DNA from: Methanobacteriota archaeon
GTDB lineage: Archaea > Thermoplasmatota > Poseidoniia > Poseidoniales > Thalassarchaeaceae
Assembly (NCBI GenBank): GCA_011523055.1
Contig: WTHQ01000039.1
Span: 1 to 64,000 of the forward strand
Length of the DNA stretch: 64,000 bases
Direction: 5' to 3'
The notes under the pieces were generated by a model, which searched no databases, was not told the origin of the DNA, and saw only the letters and a program-made list of their open reading frames with translations. Below are positions 53,805 to 62,516 of the stretch, piece after piece; position 1 is the first letter of the stretch; each line of letters starts with the position of its first letter. The translations under genes and the position numbers were made by a program.

Positions 53805-54923
53805 TCATATGCCCCAATGACGATTTGCATTGGGATCATCTTCCTCATTCCGGAGAGAGTCGACTACGACCCTCAAAAGGTAGTAGAAGACCACCGACAT
53901 GAAGGGCAAGCCCCAGTCATCAACTACGGTTGAAACCGAGGGCTGATAATCCGGCCACTCTTGAAAAAGTTTGACTGTCGCATTGATGAATGCGTAGGCC
54001 ACCAGTCCAAGTCCTATCATGAGTATTGACTGGCCACGGAATGTCCCCTCCTTCCAGCGTAATACCCCTAAGGATAGTGAGAAGCATACGCCTGCAATTA
54101 CAAGCCACTGCAAAGCCTCATCTATTGCACGTGCCCAAATCCATAGGTTTGATTTGTTGCCATAAGCTGCGTTGTCGGTAAATATATCGAAGGCCGCAAG
54201 TATGCTGAAAAGGACAGATACTACGGATACCGCCCAGAGAAGGGAGGAGAATAGACCTCCAGAGGCACTGCTACGCATATCGTCAAACAATCGTTCCAAT
54301 TGTTGTTCCCATCCTAGTCCCTTCGCTAGAATCCATCCTCCGATAATTAGTGGGAGTGAGCCAATTAGGATATTTCCATACTTCGGCATGATCAGACCGA
54401 GGCCAAGAATAAGCAGGAATGTCGCTATGGGAACCAGTAACCTTGCTCTCCATCTTGGGTCCTCTATTGCCTTGGCGATGTAATAGTAGGTGCTTTCAAT
54501 TCCCTTTGATTGTCTTACAATGATCTTCTCTATGTGATCAATTCTTACTCGTGATGATATGATTGGTATCGAAGCTTCATCCTCCGCGCCATCTGTAACA
54601 AGAACGGCTGTATCTGGTTGGAAGAGGCGTATAACTTCGTCTAATTGGCTCGCTATCGCTCGATCGCTCCTTGGACCCACGCGGACATCCCCTGTGAGAA
54701 TCGCCACTTCTACCCCGTCACTGGTGTCGGATTTCTCTACCAGCCTGTCATGGTGGTGCAATGCTCCCATAATTGCATTGGTGTCGCTTTCCTCAGGATC
54801 GGCAATTCCCAGTCTCAGAGCGGCAGTTAACGTTGCCTTGCGCCCGATTACGGGCCCCCGGACTCCAGCTTTCACGCCGAGGTCATTATCTCGGTCGACC
54901 GTGATGACAAGTGTCCTGACCAT
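53805..54923 (-). CDS. DUF373 family membrane protein
   Basis: 372 residues. The soluble N-terminal domain (LVITVDRDNDLGVKAGVRGPVIGRKA, AILTGDVRVGPRSDRAIASQ, AVLVTDGAEDEASIPII) is typical of the archaeal DUF373 family, and the C-terminal half has about six membrane helices. Function is unknown; the N-terminal domain contains several conserved Asp residues. The gene faces the ABC-F gene with a 38-base gap. Confidence 0.88.
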   Translation of the reverse strand: MVRTLVITVDRDNDLGVKAGVRGPVIGRKATLTAALRLGIADPEESDTNAIMGALHHHDRLVEKSDTSDGVEVAILTGDVRVGPRSDRAIASQLDEVIRLFQPDTAVLVTDGAEDEASIPIISSRVRIDHIEKIIVRQSKGIESTYYYIAKAIEDPRWRARLLVPIATFLLILGLGLIMPKYGNILIGSLPLIIGGWILAKGLGWEQQLERLFDDMRSSASGGLFSSLLWAVSVVSVLFSILAAFDIFTDNAAYGNKSNLWIWARAIDEALQWLVIAGVCFSLSLGVLRWKEGTFRGQSILMIGLGLVAYAFINATVKLFQEWPDYQPSVSTVVDDWGLPFMSVVFYYLLRVVVDSLRNEEDDPNANRHWGI

Positions 54924-54997
54924 GTCGCCTCGTTTTACAGAAGTTGGATCGAGGATTTGAACTGTTTGTTCGTACGATTATCACCACTATGTTCGAT

Positions 54998-56119
54998 CTA
55001 TGTGGTGACTGGCCCAATCTTCGATCGAGAACGCTGCTTGGCCCTCATATACTTGAGTGGGTGAGTCAGCCACTCCTGATCACACAGGCGGTCATCACCA
55101 GGTCCAACAGGGCATCTAGCCGCTGCCTTGAGAGCCGCGCAACCATGGGGAGTGTATTCGCGCTCATACACATGACCGACTTGGTACGAGGTTGTCTGGG
55201 GATCATAATCTGGCGCACCCTCAAAAAAGGAACATGTCATTTCGACCGGGATACCCATGCTCTTCCCCATAGCTGCAACGAAAACCCGACCAACATGATT
55301 CACGTTTACGCCAGAGGCGAGCTCCTCTATCGAGGAAGAAAAGCAGGGGGGCCAGTCTTCTCTCGTGGCGGCAGAGATCGGAACCTCAGATCTAATTTGT
55401 GATCCGAAGAGGTCCATTATGCGAGTGACCTCTTCTCCCAACCTATCTGCTAACTCTTCTGATATCTTCATCATGCTCTCCCTACTCCTTGAAATCAAAT
55501 CTTCTCTGATTCTTTCCTTCACCAATCTCGCAACACGTTGGGCACTAGTTTCTCCAGAGGCAGGATCTAGGGTGACCCAACCCCCAATCACCGGTCTGTT
55601 TACAAGTCTCCAGTACGAACCAGAGATTCTTGGGCATAGCTCCAAGAAATCGCTAAGTGGGACCGAATAGACCTGACGGCCATCTCGAATTTCCCTCTTC
55701 AAGGAGGAGATATATGTCATCACAATATCCTCGAAAAATGTCTCATCTAATCCTATGTTCTTATCCGCTAGGCTCGATTCGCCCTCCGCCCACCTGGAGA
55801 TTAGCCTCTCATCATGGGATGCGCACACAACCAAGAATGCATACTGATAGGCTGCGAGCGAGAAGAGTCTTGATGCCTCGTTGGCAAGGTCTACGGTTGC
55901 CATGGGCTCGGCTTCTGACTTGTGTAAGATTGACTCCACTAGCCTCAAGCGACCCAGTGACCTGGCCTCCTCCAACCATCCCTGTTCTAGAATCGCATCA
56001 ATATCGATACCGTTCTCATCGAATATGGTCCGCATATGAGATCTGGCTTGGGGAAGGAATGGATATCTTGCCAGAGCACTGTGGTTCGAAAGTTCCGGAG
56101 GGACTCCAGGCATGGGCAT
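54998..56119 (-). CDS. priL: DNA primase large subunit
   Basis: 373 residues. It has the N-terminal helical domain (ALARYPFLPQARSHM) and a C-terminal Fe-S domain with Cys residues in WPPCFSSSIEEL, GCAALKAAARCPV and LCDQEWLTHPLKYMR. PriL supports the catalytic PriS subunit in primer synthesis; PriS is not in the window. It is transcribed away from mptE and near the DNA polymerase D large subunit gene. Confidence 0.85.
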   Translation of the reverse strand: MPMPGVPPELSNHSALARYPFLPQARSHMRTIFDENGIDIDAILEQGWLEEARSLGRLRLVESILHKSEAEPMATVDLANEASRLFSLAAYQYAFLVVCASHDERLISRWAEGESSLADKNIGLDETFFEDIVMTYISSLKREIRDGRQVYSVPLSDFLELCPRISGSYWRLVNRPVIGGWVTLDPASGETSAQRVARLVKERIREDLISRSRESMMKISEELADRLGEEVTRIMDLFGSQIRSEVPISAATREDWPPCFSSSIEELASGVNVNHVGRVFVAAMGKSMGIPVEMTCSFFEGAPDYDPQTTSYQVGHVYEREYTPHGCAALKAAARCPVGPGDDRLCDQEWLTHPLKYMRAKQRSRSKIGPVTT

Positions 56120-56172
56120 GGTGCCTTACGATACCCGGCAGGGTTCTTGAACGCTCATGGCGACCATGCATC

Positions 56173-56913
56173 ATGATCAGGGACGGTAATCTGTTGGTAG
56201 ATGAGAAACTGATCCAGTTTCAAGATGATATAAGGGCTGAATTTAGATGGTCCTTGGATCGAGACTTTAATGTTGCTAACTGGCTAATAACCGAATTGAC
56301 TTCTAATGTTCCTAAAAGGCGAACTGTCGATGACTTGTACAGCACATGGGCCAGCATAAAAAATGAAATCTGCTCGCATGAGGGCACCATTGCGATCGTT
56401 GGAGCAGCGGTAGAGATTGCTGAGATTGAAATTGCCATGGGCCAAGGATGTAAATTTATTCTCGCAGATGGATCTGGTGAAATCTTCAGTGAGCTTGAAC
56501 ACCCCCAAGAGGGATGGGGATCTGTGGCTGGGGTTGTATCTGACGGAGATGGAGGCAGAGGTCTCTCAATGTCCATACAGAATGGGATTCCGATGATTAT
56601 TCACGCTCATGGTGACAATCGGAAAGCATTGGAGGAATTGATCCCCAGAGTGGGCAATCTACCCATTGCAATTACCCACCAAACACCATTTTCAATTGAT
56701 GGCATGATGAATCCCGGGGGTTTCACCGACGGAGATAGGGCCGTTTGCATTGCTGTCTCGATGGGGGTCGATGTAGGGAACATCATTCTTTTAGGGACGA
56801 GGTCCGATATTGTTGGGCGGTTCTCAGGAGTTACTGATCCCGAAAGAAAAATTAGGAAGCTAAGGTGGATGAAGAAAATTCTGAATGAGCTTGGGTTTTC
56901 GAAAGTCAGATGA
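56173..56913 (+). CDS. mptE: 6-hydroxymethyl-7,8-dihydropterin pyrophosphokinase, MptE-like
   Basis: About 246 residues from the ATG at 56173; the track's longer start runs through the antisense of priL. The pattern IAIVGAAVEIAEIE, FILADGSG, VVSDGDGG, IIHAHGDN, ITHQTPF and NPGGFTDGDRAVCIA matches the archaeal DUF115/MptE type. The usual TDLDG is SDGDG here. It adds diphosphate to 6-hydroxymethyl-dihydropterin in pterin cofactor synthesis, and together with pabBA/pabC it supports folate-like synthesis in this organism. The stop overlaps the polC gene end by eight bases. Confidence 0.8.
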   Translation: MIRDGNLLVDEKLIQFQDDIRAEFRWSLDRDFNVANWLITELTSNVPKRRTVDDLYSTWASIKNEICSHEGTIAIVGAAVEIAEIEIAMGQGCKFILADGSGEIFSELEHPQEGWGSVAGVVSDGDGGRGLSMSIQNGIPMIIHAHGDNRKALEELIPRVGNLPIAITHQTPFSIDGMMNPGGFTDGDRAVCIAVSMGVDVGNIILLGTRSDIVGRFSGVTDPERKIRKLRWMKKILNELGFSKVR

Positions 56914-59900
56914 AGTCTCCCAATGTCATTACCGTGACCTTGTCATTTTCTAGCAAGGATTCGACACTTTCTTCCATCCACTTGACCCTTTGCTCTGTGT
57001 ATAGGTCGATTCCGTACTTCTCCATGACCCTGTTTGTGACACCAATGTACTTCGTGACCGCACCTGGTGAAACGGTCAATGTGAGGTTTCCTCCACAGAA
57101 CATTCCATTGTCATGGTCGGATGAGCCTCCCAATCGTCGCGTGGAGGCATGCCTAGCTACCTTGGCCATACAGGAGCCACTCAATGGTATCCTCCTGTAA
57201 GAGGCATTGCACTTCACACATCGTATCTTTTGTCTTGTAAATGCTACAAGATTGCCCCGTATATCCCTCAGGAAATGAGATTCAATCACTTGTTTTGCTA
57301 CCCTCTTAACAGAGACTGCCCTGAGTTTGGATGCCAATGTAAGTTGGGCGTCCATCTTCTCTTCCATTGTTGGTAGTAGCTTGTATTGTGAGTTAGTTGG
57401 GCCAGAGCTCAATCCAGCTGAGTCATGAGTCCACCCGTATCCTCGGACATCTCCAATGCCACCAAGGCGATTTTCTACAATGTCGATCAGTTGTTTCACC
57501 TCAGATGAGTGAGGCTGAGTAAGGCTGGCATTATAGAATTCTGGGGGGTATGCCCAGGAGCAATCAACATTGAGAGCTTCCTTGTCTATCTGATTGGGTA
57601 GCAGGCAAGTCGTCAATACCAACGGGGCGTCCATCTGGCCGCCCCGATTAGCTGGTAGTATGTCCCTTGAAAAATTCAACAACCCCTCCAACAACAACAT
57701 CACACAGTCTTCGTCTCCATCGCAATTACGTCTCTTCGCTGCATGGAAGAGTGGATGAGCATACCCCGCGGAGGCGTCAGTCCATCCGATTATTCTACAG
57801 AGTACACCACCTGAGGTATGTGGTGCAAGCCCTATACCAAGGTGTCCAACCAGGTCTTTCTTCGATTTGTAATTGAAGAAGGGTTCCATACCGTAAATCT
57901 TAGTCAGCTCGTCGTCAACGAACTTACATGTTCTGGAGAGGTGTGATTCTGCATTTGATGACAGAATGATGTCTTGGGGGAAGATTTCCACAACTTGCTC
58001 GTCTGAGTTCAGTGCATTTCCATCCATATCCGTTTTGTACCCCATCTCAACTAATTCTCTCCAGGGCGTGCCTATCTCGATTGGTCGGAAATGAGTCAAT
58101 GGCACATCAATCATGTCGAATCTCGAAGTTCCGTCTTTGTTCACTGAAACGTCATGTAATGCTCTCAGAATCCCCTTTTCCAACGGCTCGGGGGTCTGCA
58201 GCCTTGACTCCAGTTGCCTCGTCGCCTTGATTGGGCGTGGCAGGGAATTGAGGTTCAGGTTTCTTCTGGCAGACTCCAGAAGGCTGGTAAATTGAACGCT
58301 TCTTTTCTCCCCCAGCCTTCTATCTGTGCTTTTTTTCCTCCTGATTTCTGTCCTTCCATTGCATGTAGGGGAGCCGTCACCGTAATCGTGACGACAGCGT
58401 ATTTCGTGTGTATCTCTACCGCAAATTGTGCAACGTCTGATACTTACGTCGACGCTTAATGCCCCTTTTCCTATCTGATCTAGCAATCTTTGGGGGCCGC
58501 CATTGTTGCCTATTGGGTAGAGTGCATGTGTGTATTGTTTCATTTCTCTTCTCTCGGCCTTCTCCGGCCTTCCCATCCTAGCGCCGATTCTAGTTGGAAC
58601 AGCATCCTCCCATCGATGTTTTGAAACACTTCTAACTATGTACAGTGATTTCTCGACCTTGTCATCATCCAGGGTTTTCTTCGCATTCTCTAGTTCTGTA
58701 TTGTTTTTTGGACCGGGGTCATGTATCTCGGACGCCGCGGCGACCCCAATGGCCTCAGTCTCCTCGACGCCAAGATTTCTTTGCCTGGCCTCAGTTTCGG
58801 CCCTAATTCTTCTTTCCGTCCTCAAGTTCTCTATCTTCGCGAGTCGGTTGTCCTCTGAAAGCACAATCGCCTTTGCTGCATCTATCTTTTGCAATCTCAG
58901 TTCTGTTTGCTTCAAGATCAATGGGTTCCCAGTGTGCCCATGGCCAGGGATGAAAACCTCGCACAAAGGTTCCCAATACCTTTCAATTACAATGTTGTTG
59001 CCCTCTAGTTTATGCTCGACGCCCAACAACATCAAGCAGTATCTAACTGCCCCGTATTCTCTGATTTGCTCGTCTTGATCTTTTTCAATGCCTTCGATAG
59101 CCTCATCAGCATCCTCTATGGGTATTATCATCTTCCCGTGCTTTCTGACGGAGTTTTGTACTGCGTGGAACAACATGGGAAGCAGGGGAACTGGCAGGTC
59201 CGACCACCATAGATTCCAGGGGGGAGGGATTGCCGTGCCAAATTCCTCGGTTATCTCAATTGCTTGCTCCCAAGATAGTTCCAGGTTCCTCAGCCTCCAG
59301 TTCCAGTCTCTCTTTCGAGTTTGTCGTTCATACCTTGGTTCTCCTCCCCTAGTGATCGCACCATTAAACGGGAGTCCTTCTGGGAATGAGGAAGAGTCGG
59401 CCTCGAGTATTTTGAAAAGCAATTCCAACTTTTCTGGCATGTCGATTTTGGAAGCTAACTCGCTAGCCCACCAATCACGATTATACCCTGACGGCACTAG
59501 ATTCTTGTTGTTTTCAAGGAACTCTCCAAAACCAATGAGTATCTCGCCCGCATCCCAGATCTGGTGGATTTGACTGCTCAATTCATTCCATTGATCCTCA
59601 TCATTGATCCTGATGAAGTCTCCATTTTCTAACAGAACGAGGGGGCCATCTATCCCAGAGGTCGGTGTCACGGCACATGCCTTTCCTGGGCGCTCGATCT
59701 TCATCTGGGTGCCCACCGAGAGGAAGCCCCCCATGGCATGCATACTTGCAGGGTTGAGTCCTGCAGCGGCAAGCCCTGTTGTTCTACTTCTGCCGTACCT
59801 GAGTCTGAATCCACCTGGTTTCGAGGGTTCCCCGAAAACAGGTCTACCTGCAATTATGTCCCCCATATATCGAGAGTCTGGTTTTACATATCTCTGTTTC

Positions 59901-60835
59901 AACTTCGATTCTTTCTGATCTTCGTTCTTGCCTTTTGAGGCTAGTGTGTCGATGAATTCCCAGCCCTGGACACCCAATCTGTCAGTGTGTTTCTTTATCT
60001 TCGGGGCTTTCAAACATAGGCCCTCTGCAATGACCAGCAGAACACCCTGTCTGATTCTGGAGCCCTCTATGTTGGGAACCTCGCGATATCCTGCTACCTC
60101 AATCCTTTCCGTTCCCTCGCCATTGACCATTACCGGACATGCACGGACTATCATGTCCACCTCCTCGGGAGGGGGCTTGTATTGCAGGCCACCTCTGTAC
60201 AATCCAAATTCTTCTTTGACGCGTTCCACTTCTCCCTCACTTGGTTTGTACCTATCTATACCGAGTTCTCGACGTATCACGTCACCGATCAGAACTCCCA
60301 TCGCTTGTGCCGTGCCGCCTGCTGCCCTAATCGGGCCACAGAAATCGATTGAAAGAAAGGAGGAGCCGTCTTCTTGATTGGTCAGGATTCTTACTTCACC
60401 GATCCCCTCCAACGGAGCAACTAGAACTGCCTCGGTCAGGACGGCTAAGCCTACCCTTAGGCCTGTGTCTATGGACTTCTGTAATTCTCCCGTTAGTTCA
60501 TGCATCACCTTCGCAGATTCTGTTGCTATTGTGATGGATGCTGATTCTCGATCTACTGAATCTAATAGGCTCCGTAACCGCTCTTCAATTTGGATCGGGC
60601 TACTATCTGGTTCTGGCCTGAGGTACCTATCCAACAACCTAACTGTTCTGCTTGCGAGATCTTTCGCCCTTGGAATTTCTACCTCTGTCTTGAAATCCAT
60701 TCCCTTCGACCTTGCTTCATTCGCTATGTTGTAGATTGTCTCCGTTTTGGCTTCGATTAGGTCCAAATAAGCCTCATACTCGTCTGATAAAAGACCAACA
60801 TCTCTCGTCGACTCGAATTCGTTCACCGCATCCAC
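56906..60835 (-). CDS. polC: DNA polymerase II (PolD) large subunit DP2
   Basis: 1309 residues with a GTG start at 60835. Typical segments are the N-terminal EYEAYLDLIEAKTETIYNIA and GGTAQAMGVLIGDVIRRELGID. The catalytic loop KRRNCDGDEDC with its acidic residues is intact. C-terminal zinc clusters are present (IRCVKCNASYRR and others). No intein interrupts the gene. DP2 holds the polymerase activity of PolD, the likely replicative polymerase; the small subunit DP1 is not in this window. The divergent pyrE starts about 110 bases away. Confidence 0.96.
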   Translation of the reverse strand: MDAVNEFESTRDVGLLSDEYEAYLDLIEAKTETIYNIANEARSKGMDFKTEVEIPRAKDLASRTVRLLDRYLRPEPDSSPIQIEERLRSLLDSVDRESASITIATESAKVMHELTGELQKSIDTGLRVGLAVLTEAVLVAPLEGIGEVRILTNQEDGSSFLSIDFCGPIRAAGGTAQAMGVLIGDVIRRELGIDRYKPSEGEVERVKEEFGLYRGGLQYKPPPEEVDMIVRACPVMVNGEGTERIEVAGYREVPNIEGSRIRQGVLLVIAEGLCLKAPKIKKHTDRLGVQGWEFIDTLASKGKNEDQKESKLKQRYVKPDSRYMGDIIAGRPVFGEPSKPGGFRLRYGRSRTTGLAAAGLNPASMHAMGGFLSVGTQMKIERPGKACAVTPTSGIDGPLVLLENGDFIRINDEDQWNELSSQIHQIWDAGEILIGFGEFLENNKNLVPSGYNRDWWASELASKIDMPEKLELLFKILEADSSSFPEGLPFNGAITRGGEPRYERQTRKRDWNWRLRNLELSWEQAIEITEEFGTAIPPPWNLWWSDLPVPLLPMLFHAVQNSVRKHGKMIIPIEDADEAIEGIEKDQDEQIREYGAVRYCLMLLGVEHKLEGNNIVIERYWEPLCEVFIPGHGHTGNPLILKQTELRLQKIDAAKAIVLSEDNRLAKIENLRTERRIRAETEARQRNLGVEETEAIGVAAASEIHDPGPKNNTELENAKKTLDDDKVEKSLYIVRSVSKHRWEDAVPTRIGARMGRPEKAERREMKQYTHALYPIGNNGGPQRLLDQIGKGALSVDVSIRRCTICGRDTHEIRCRHDYGDGSPTCNGRTEIRRKKSTDRRLGEKRSVQFTSLLESARRNLNLNSLPRPIKATRQLESRLQTPEPLEKGILRALHDVSVNKDGTSRFDMIDVPLTHFRPIEIGTPWRELVEMGYKTDMDGNALNSDEQVVEIFPQDIILSSNAESHLSRTCKFVDDELTKIYGMEPFFNYKSKKDLVGHLGIGLAPHTSGGVLCRIIGWTDASAGYAHPLFHAAKRRNCDGDEDCVMLLLEGLLNFSRDILPANRGGQMDAPLVLTTCLLPNQIDKEALNVDCSWAYPPEFYNASLTQPHSSEVKQLIDIVENRLGGIGDVRGYGWTHDSAGLSSGPTNSQYKLLPTMEEKMDAQLTLASKLRAVSVKRVAKQVIESHFLRDIRGNLVAFTRQKIRCVKCNASYRRIPLSGSCMAKVARHASTRRLGGSSDHDNGMFCGGNLTLTVSPGAVTKYIGVTNRVMEKYGIDLYTEQRVKWMEESVESLLENDKVTVMTLGDFI

Positions 60836-60943
60836 CAGCCCTTAGGTATCTCGGACACGAACAAGACGACAAAAGAACATTCGGAATTAGTTTCCATAAA
60901 TTGCTGCCAAGGTTCATTGATCAGTCTCTGTCAGTGCGTGCTG

Positions 60944-61528
60944 ATGGCGCACAACCCGAGTGAGGTCAAACTTCAGCTTTCGGAAAATGTGAAGCGGCTA
61001 GCCTACCTTTATTCGCCAGATGATCAATTCACACTTGCCAGTGGCAGGAGAAGCTCACATTTTTTCGATATGAAACCGGTGATGATGGATCCTGAATCAG
61101 CTCATCTGATTGGAATAATGGCCCATGAGATACTGAAAGGCTTGGGTGAGGTAAATGCAGTGGGCGGATTGGAGTTGGGGGCTGTACCTCTGACTGGAAT
61201 TGTGATTGCAAAGTCCGGTAAAGGTAGCAAACTAAGAGGATTTATTGTCAGAAAGGAGCCTAAGGGGAGAGGGGGGAGGAAAACAGGCAATCCCCCTGGA
61301 ATAGAGGGCTCAACCGTGCAAGAGGGAGATCGAGTGGTTCTCTTGGAAGATGTCACAACAACAGGTGGTTCTGCGATAAAATGTGCTGACGTTTTGGAGG
61401 AGGTTGGCTGCCATGTGATTGGTTGCATAACCATACTGGACAGAGAGGAAGGTGGAGTCACCGCTTTTAGAGAAAGGGGCATACCCCTCTTCCCGCTGCT
61501 TAGGAAGTCAGATATCGCAGGTAATTGA
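60944..61528 (+). CDS. pyrE: Orotate phosphoribosyltransferase
   Basis: 194 residues from the ATG at 60944 (MAHNPSEVKLQLSENVKRLAYL); the track adds nine residues. The PRPP-binding motif VVLLEDVTTTGGSA and the substrate loop IVRKEPKGRGGRKTG are clear. It makes OMP in pyrimidine synthesis. A TATA-like ccataaatt lies near 60894. Its TGA is directly followed by the ATG of the csaA-like gene. Confidence 0.92.
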   Translation: MAHNPSEVKLQLSENVKRLAYLYSPDDQFTLASGRRSSHFFDMKPVMMDPESAHLIGIMAHEILKGLGEVNAVGGLELGAVPLTGIVIAKSGKGSKLRGFIVRKEPKGRGGRKTGNPPGIEGSTVQEGDRVVLLEDVTTTGGSAIKCADVLEEVGCHVIGCITILDREEGGVTAFRERGIPLFPLLRKSDIAGN

Positions 61529-61924
61529 ATGTCCGAAGACTTGATTCGTCGAAGTGAACCCTTCCATCCGAAGAAACTCAGAAGAAAAGCGAACGTTAGT
61601 CCTGAGTCTTTTTTCGAATTGGACCTTAGGTCGGGTGTTATAACAAGTGTAGAGTCGTTTCCAGAAATGAATAAGCCCTCATACAAAATTGAGGTTGACT
61701 TTGGGCCTGTAACCGGGCGTCTCTGGAGCTCTGCTCAGATCTGCAATTATGAGCCAGAAGAGTTGATTGGAAAAAGTGTAGTTGGAGTTTTGAACATAGG
61801 TCAGAAGTCCCTCCCAACGGGCTTCTTGAGCCATTTTTTAATCTTAGCAGCACTGGACCCAGATGGAACAGCGCGCCTTTTGGAAGTACCTGATGGGATT
61901 GAATGCGGCTCCAAAATTGCTTGA
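61529..61924 (+). CDS. csaA: CsaA-like tRNA-binding domain protein
   Basis: 131 residues. A ~25-residue basic N-terminus precedes an OB-fold tRNA-binding domain: FFELDLRSGVITSVESFPEMNKPSYKIEVDFG and SSAQICNYEPEELIGKSVVGVLN. CsaA proteins are dimers linked to tRNA binding and chaperone-like activity; the exact role is not settled. It abuts pyrE, so the two are cotranscribed. Confidence 0.85.
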   Translation: MSEDLIRRSEPFHPKKLRRKANVSPESFFELDLRSGVITSVESFPEMNKPSYKIEVDFGPVTGRLWSSAQICNYEPEELIGKSVVGVLNIGQKSLPTGFLSHFLILAALDPDGTARLLEVPDGIECGSKIA

Positions 61925-61968
61925 GGGGCAGCGTTACCATATTGGACTAGTTCATCCTCGTGAGATGC

Positions 61969-62454
61969 ATGCCAACCACTGTGAGGATGACGACAAGCGC
62001 TGGAGATATCGATATCGCATTGTATACTGAGGACTGTCCTGAAACAGCAGGAAATTTCCTGAAACTAGTGGATGATGGATTTTACAATGGTTTGCACTTC
62101 CACCGGGTAATCAAGGGTTTCATGATTCAAGGAGGATGCCCAAGGTCGAAGGACCCCTTCGACGGCAGGGCTGGCACCGGTGGCCCTGGATGGAAGATTC
62201 CCTGTGAAACATCTGCTCTGGCTAAAAAGCACGATCGAGCTGGGTTATTTTCCATGGCCAATGCTGGGCCAAATACTGGTGGTTCCCAATTCTTCCTTAC
62301 GACGGTACCAACGCCATGGTTGGATGGAAATCATGCAATTTTCGGGGAGGTCGTATCAGGCATGGAAGCCGTGTACAAGATTGAGGGCGCTGAAACTCGA
62401 CCCGGGGACCGTCCAATAGACCCTCAAAAAATCGTGAGCGTGCAACGTTTGTAG
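61969..62454 (+). CDS. Cyclophilin-type peptidyl-prolyl isomerase
   Basis: 161 residues from the ATG at 61969; the track's GTG adds three. The cyclophilin core is present: FHRVIKGFMIQGGCP (catalytic Arg), AGPNTGGSQFFLTT (Gln and Phe) and HAIFGEVVSGMEAV. There is no signal peptide, so it acts in the cytoplasm. It follows the csaA-like gene by 44 bases. Confidence 0.93.
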   Translation: MPTTVRMTTSAGDIDIALYTEDCPETAGNFLKLVDDGFYNGLHFHRVIKGFMIQGGCPRSKDPFDGRAGTGGPGWKIPCETSALAKKHDRAGLFSMANAGPNTGGSQFFLTTVPTPWLDGNHAIFGEVVSGMEAVYKIEGAETRPGDRPIDPQKIVSVQRL

Positions 62455-62482
62455 TAGCGGCTCGGAAGTTAGATGCATTTGA

Positions 62483-62502
62483 TTAATTTTATTAATAATT
62501 AA
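62483..62502 (+). promoter_or_regulatory. AT-rich promoter with inverted repeat before the RHH-fumarase
   Basis: ttaatt-ttattaat-aattaa is a perfect 6+6 inverted repeat with an 8-base spacer. It lies in the short gap before the fumarase start (ATG at 62517) and overlaps a TATA-like tttatta. Ribbon-helix-helix repressors bind such repeats, so autoregulation is possible; this is an inference. Confidence 0.45.
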
Positions 62503-62516
62503 ATGAGTTTAGCCAC

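Noticed and set aside
55657-56172. N-terminal extension of the MptE ORF in the track
   Set aside because: This part is antisense to priL and low-complexity; the family homology begins after the ATG at 56173.
56906-60835. Intein in DNA polymerase D large subunit
   Set aside because: The length of 1309 residues and the unbroken core motifs leave no room for an intein, and no splice-junction motif is seen.
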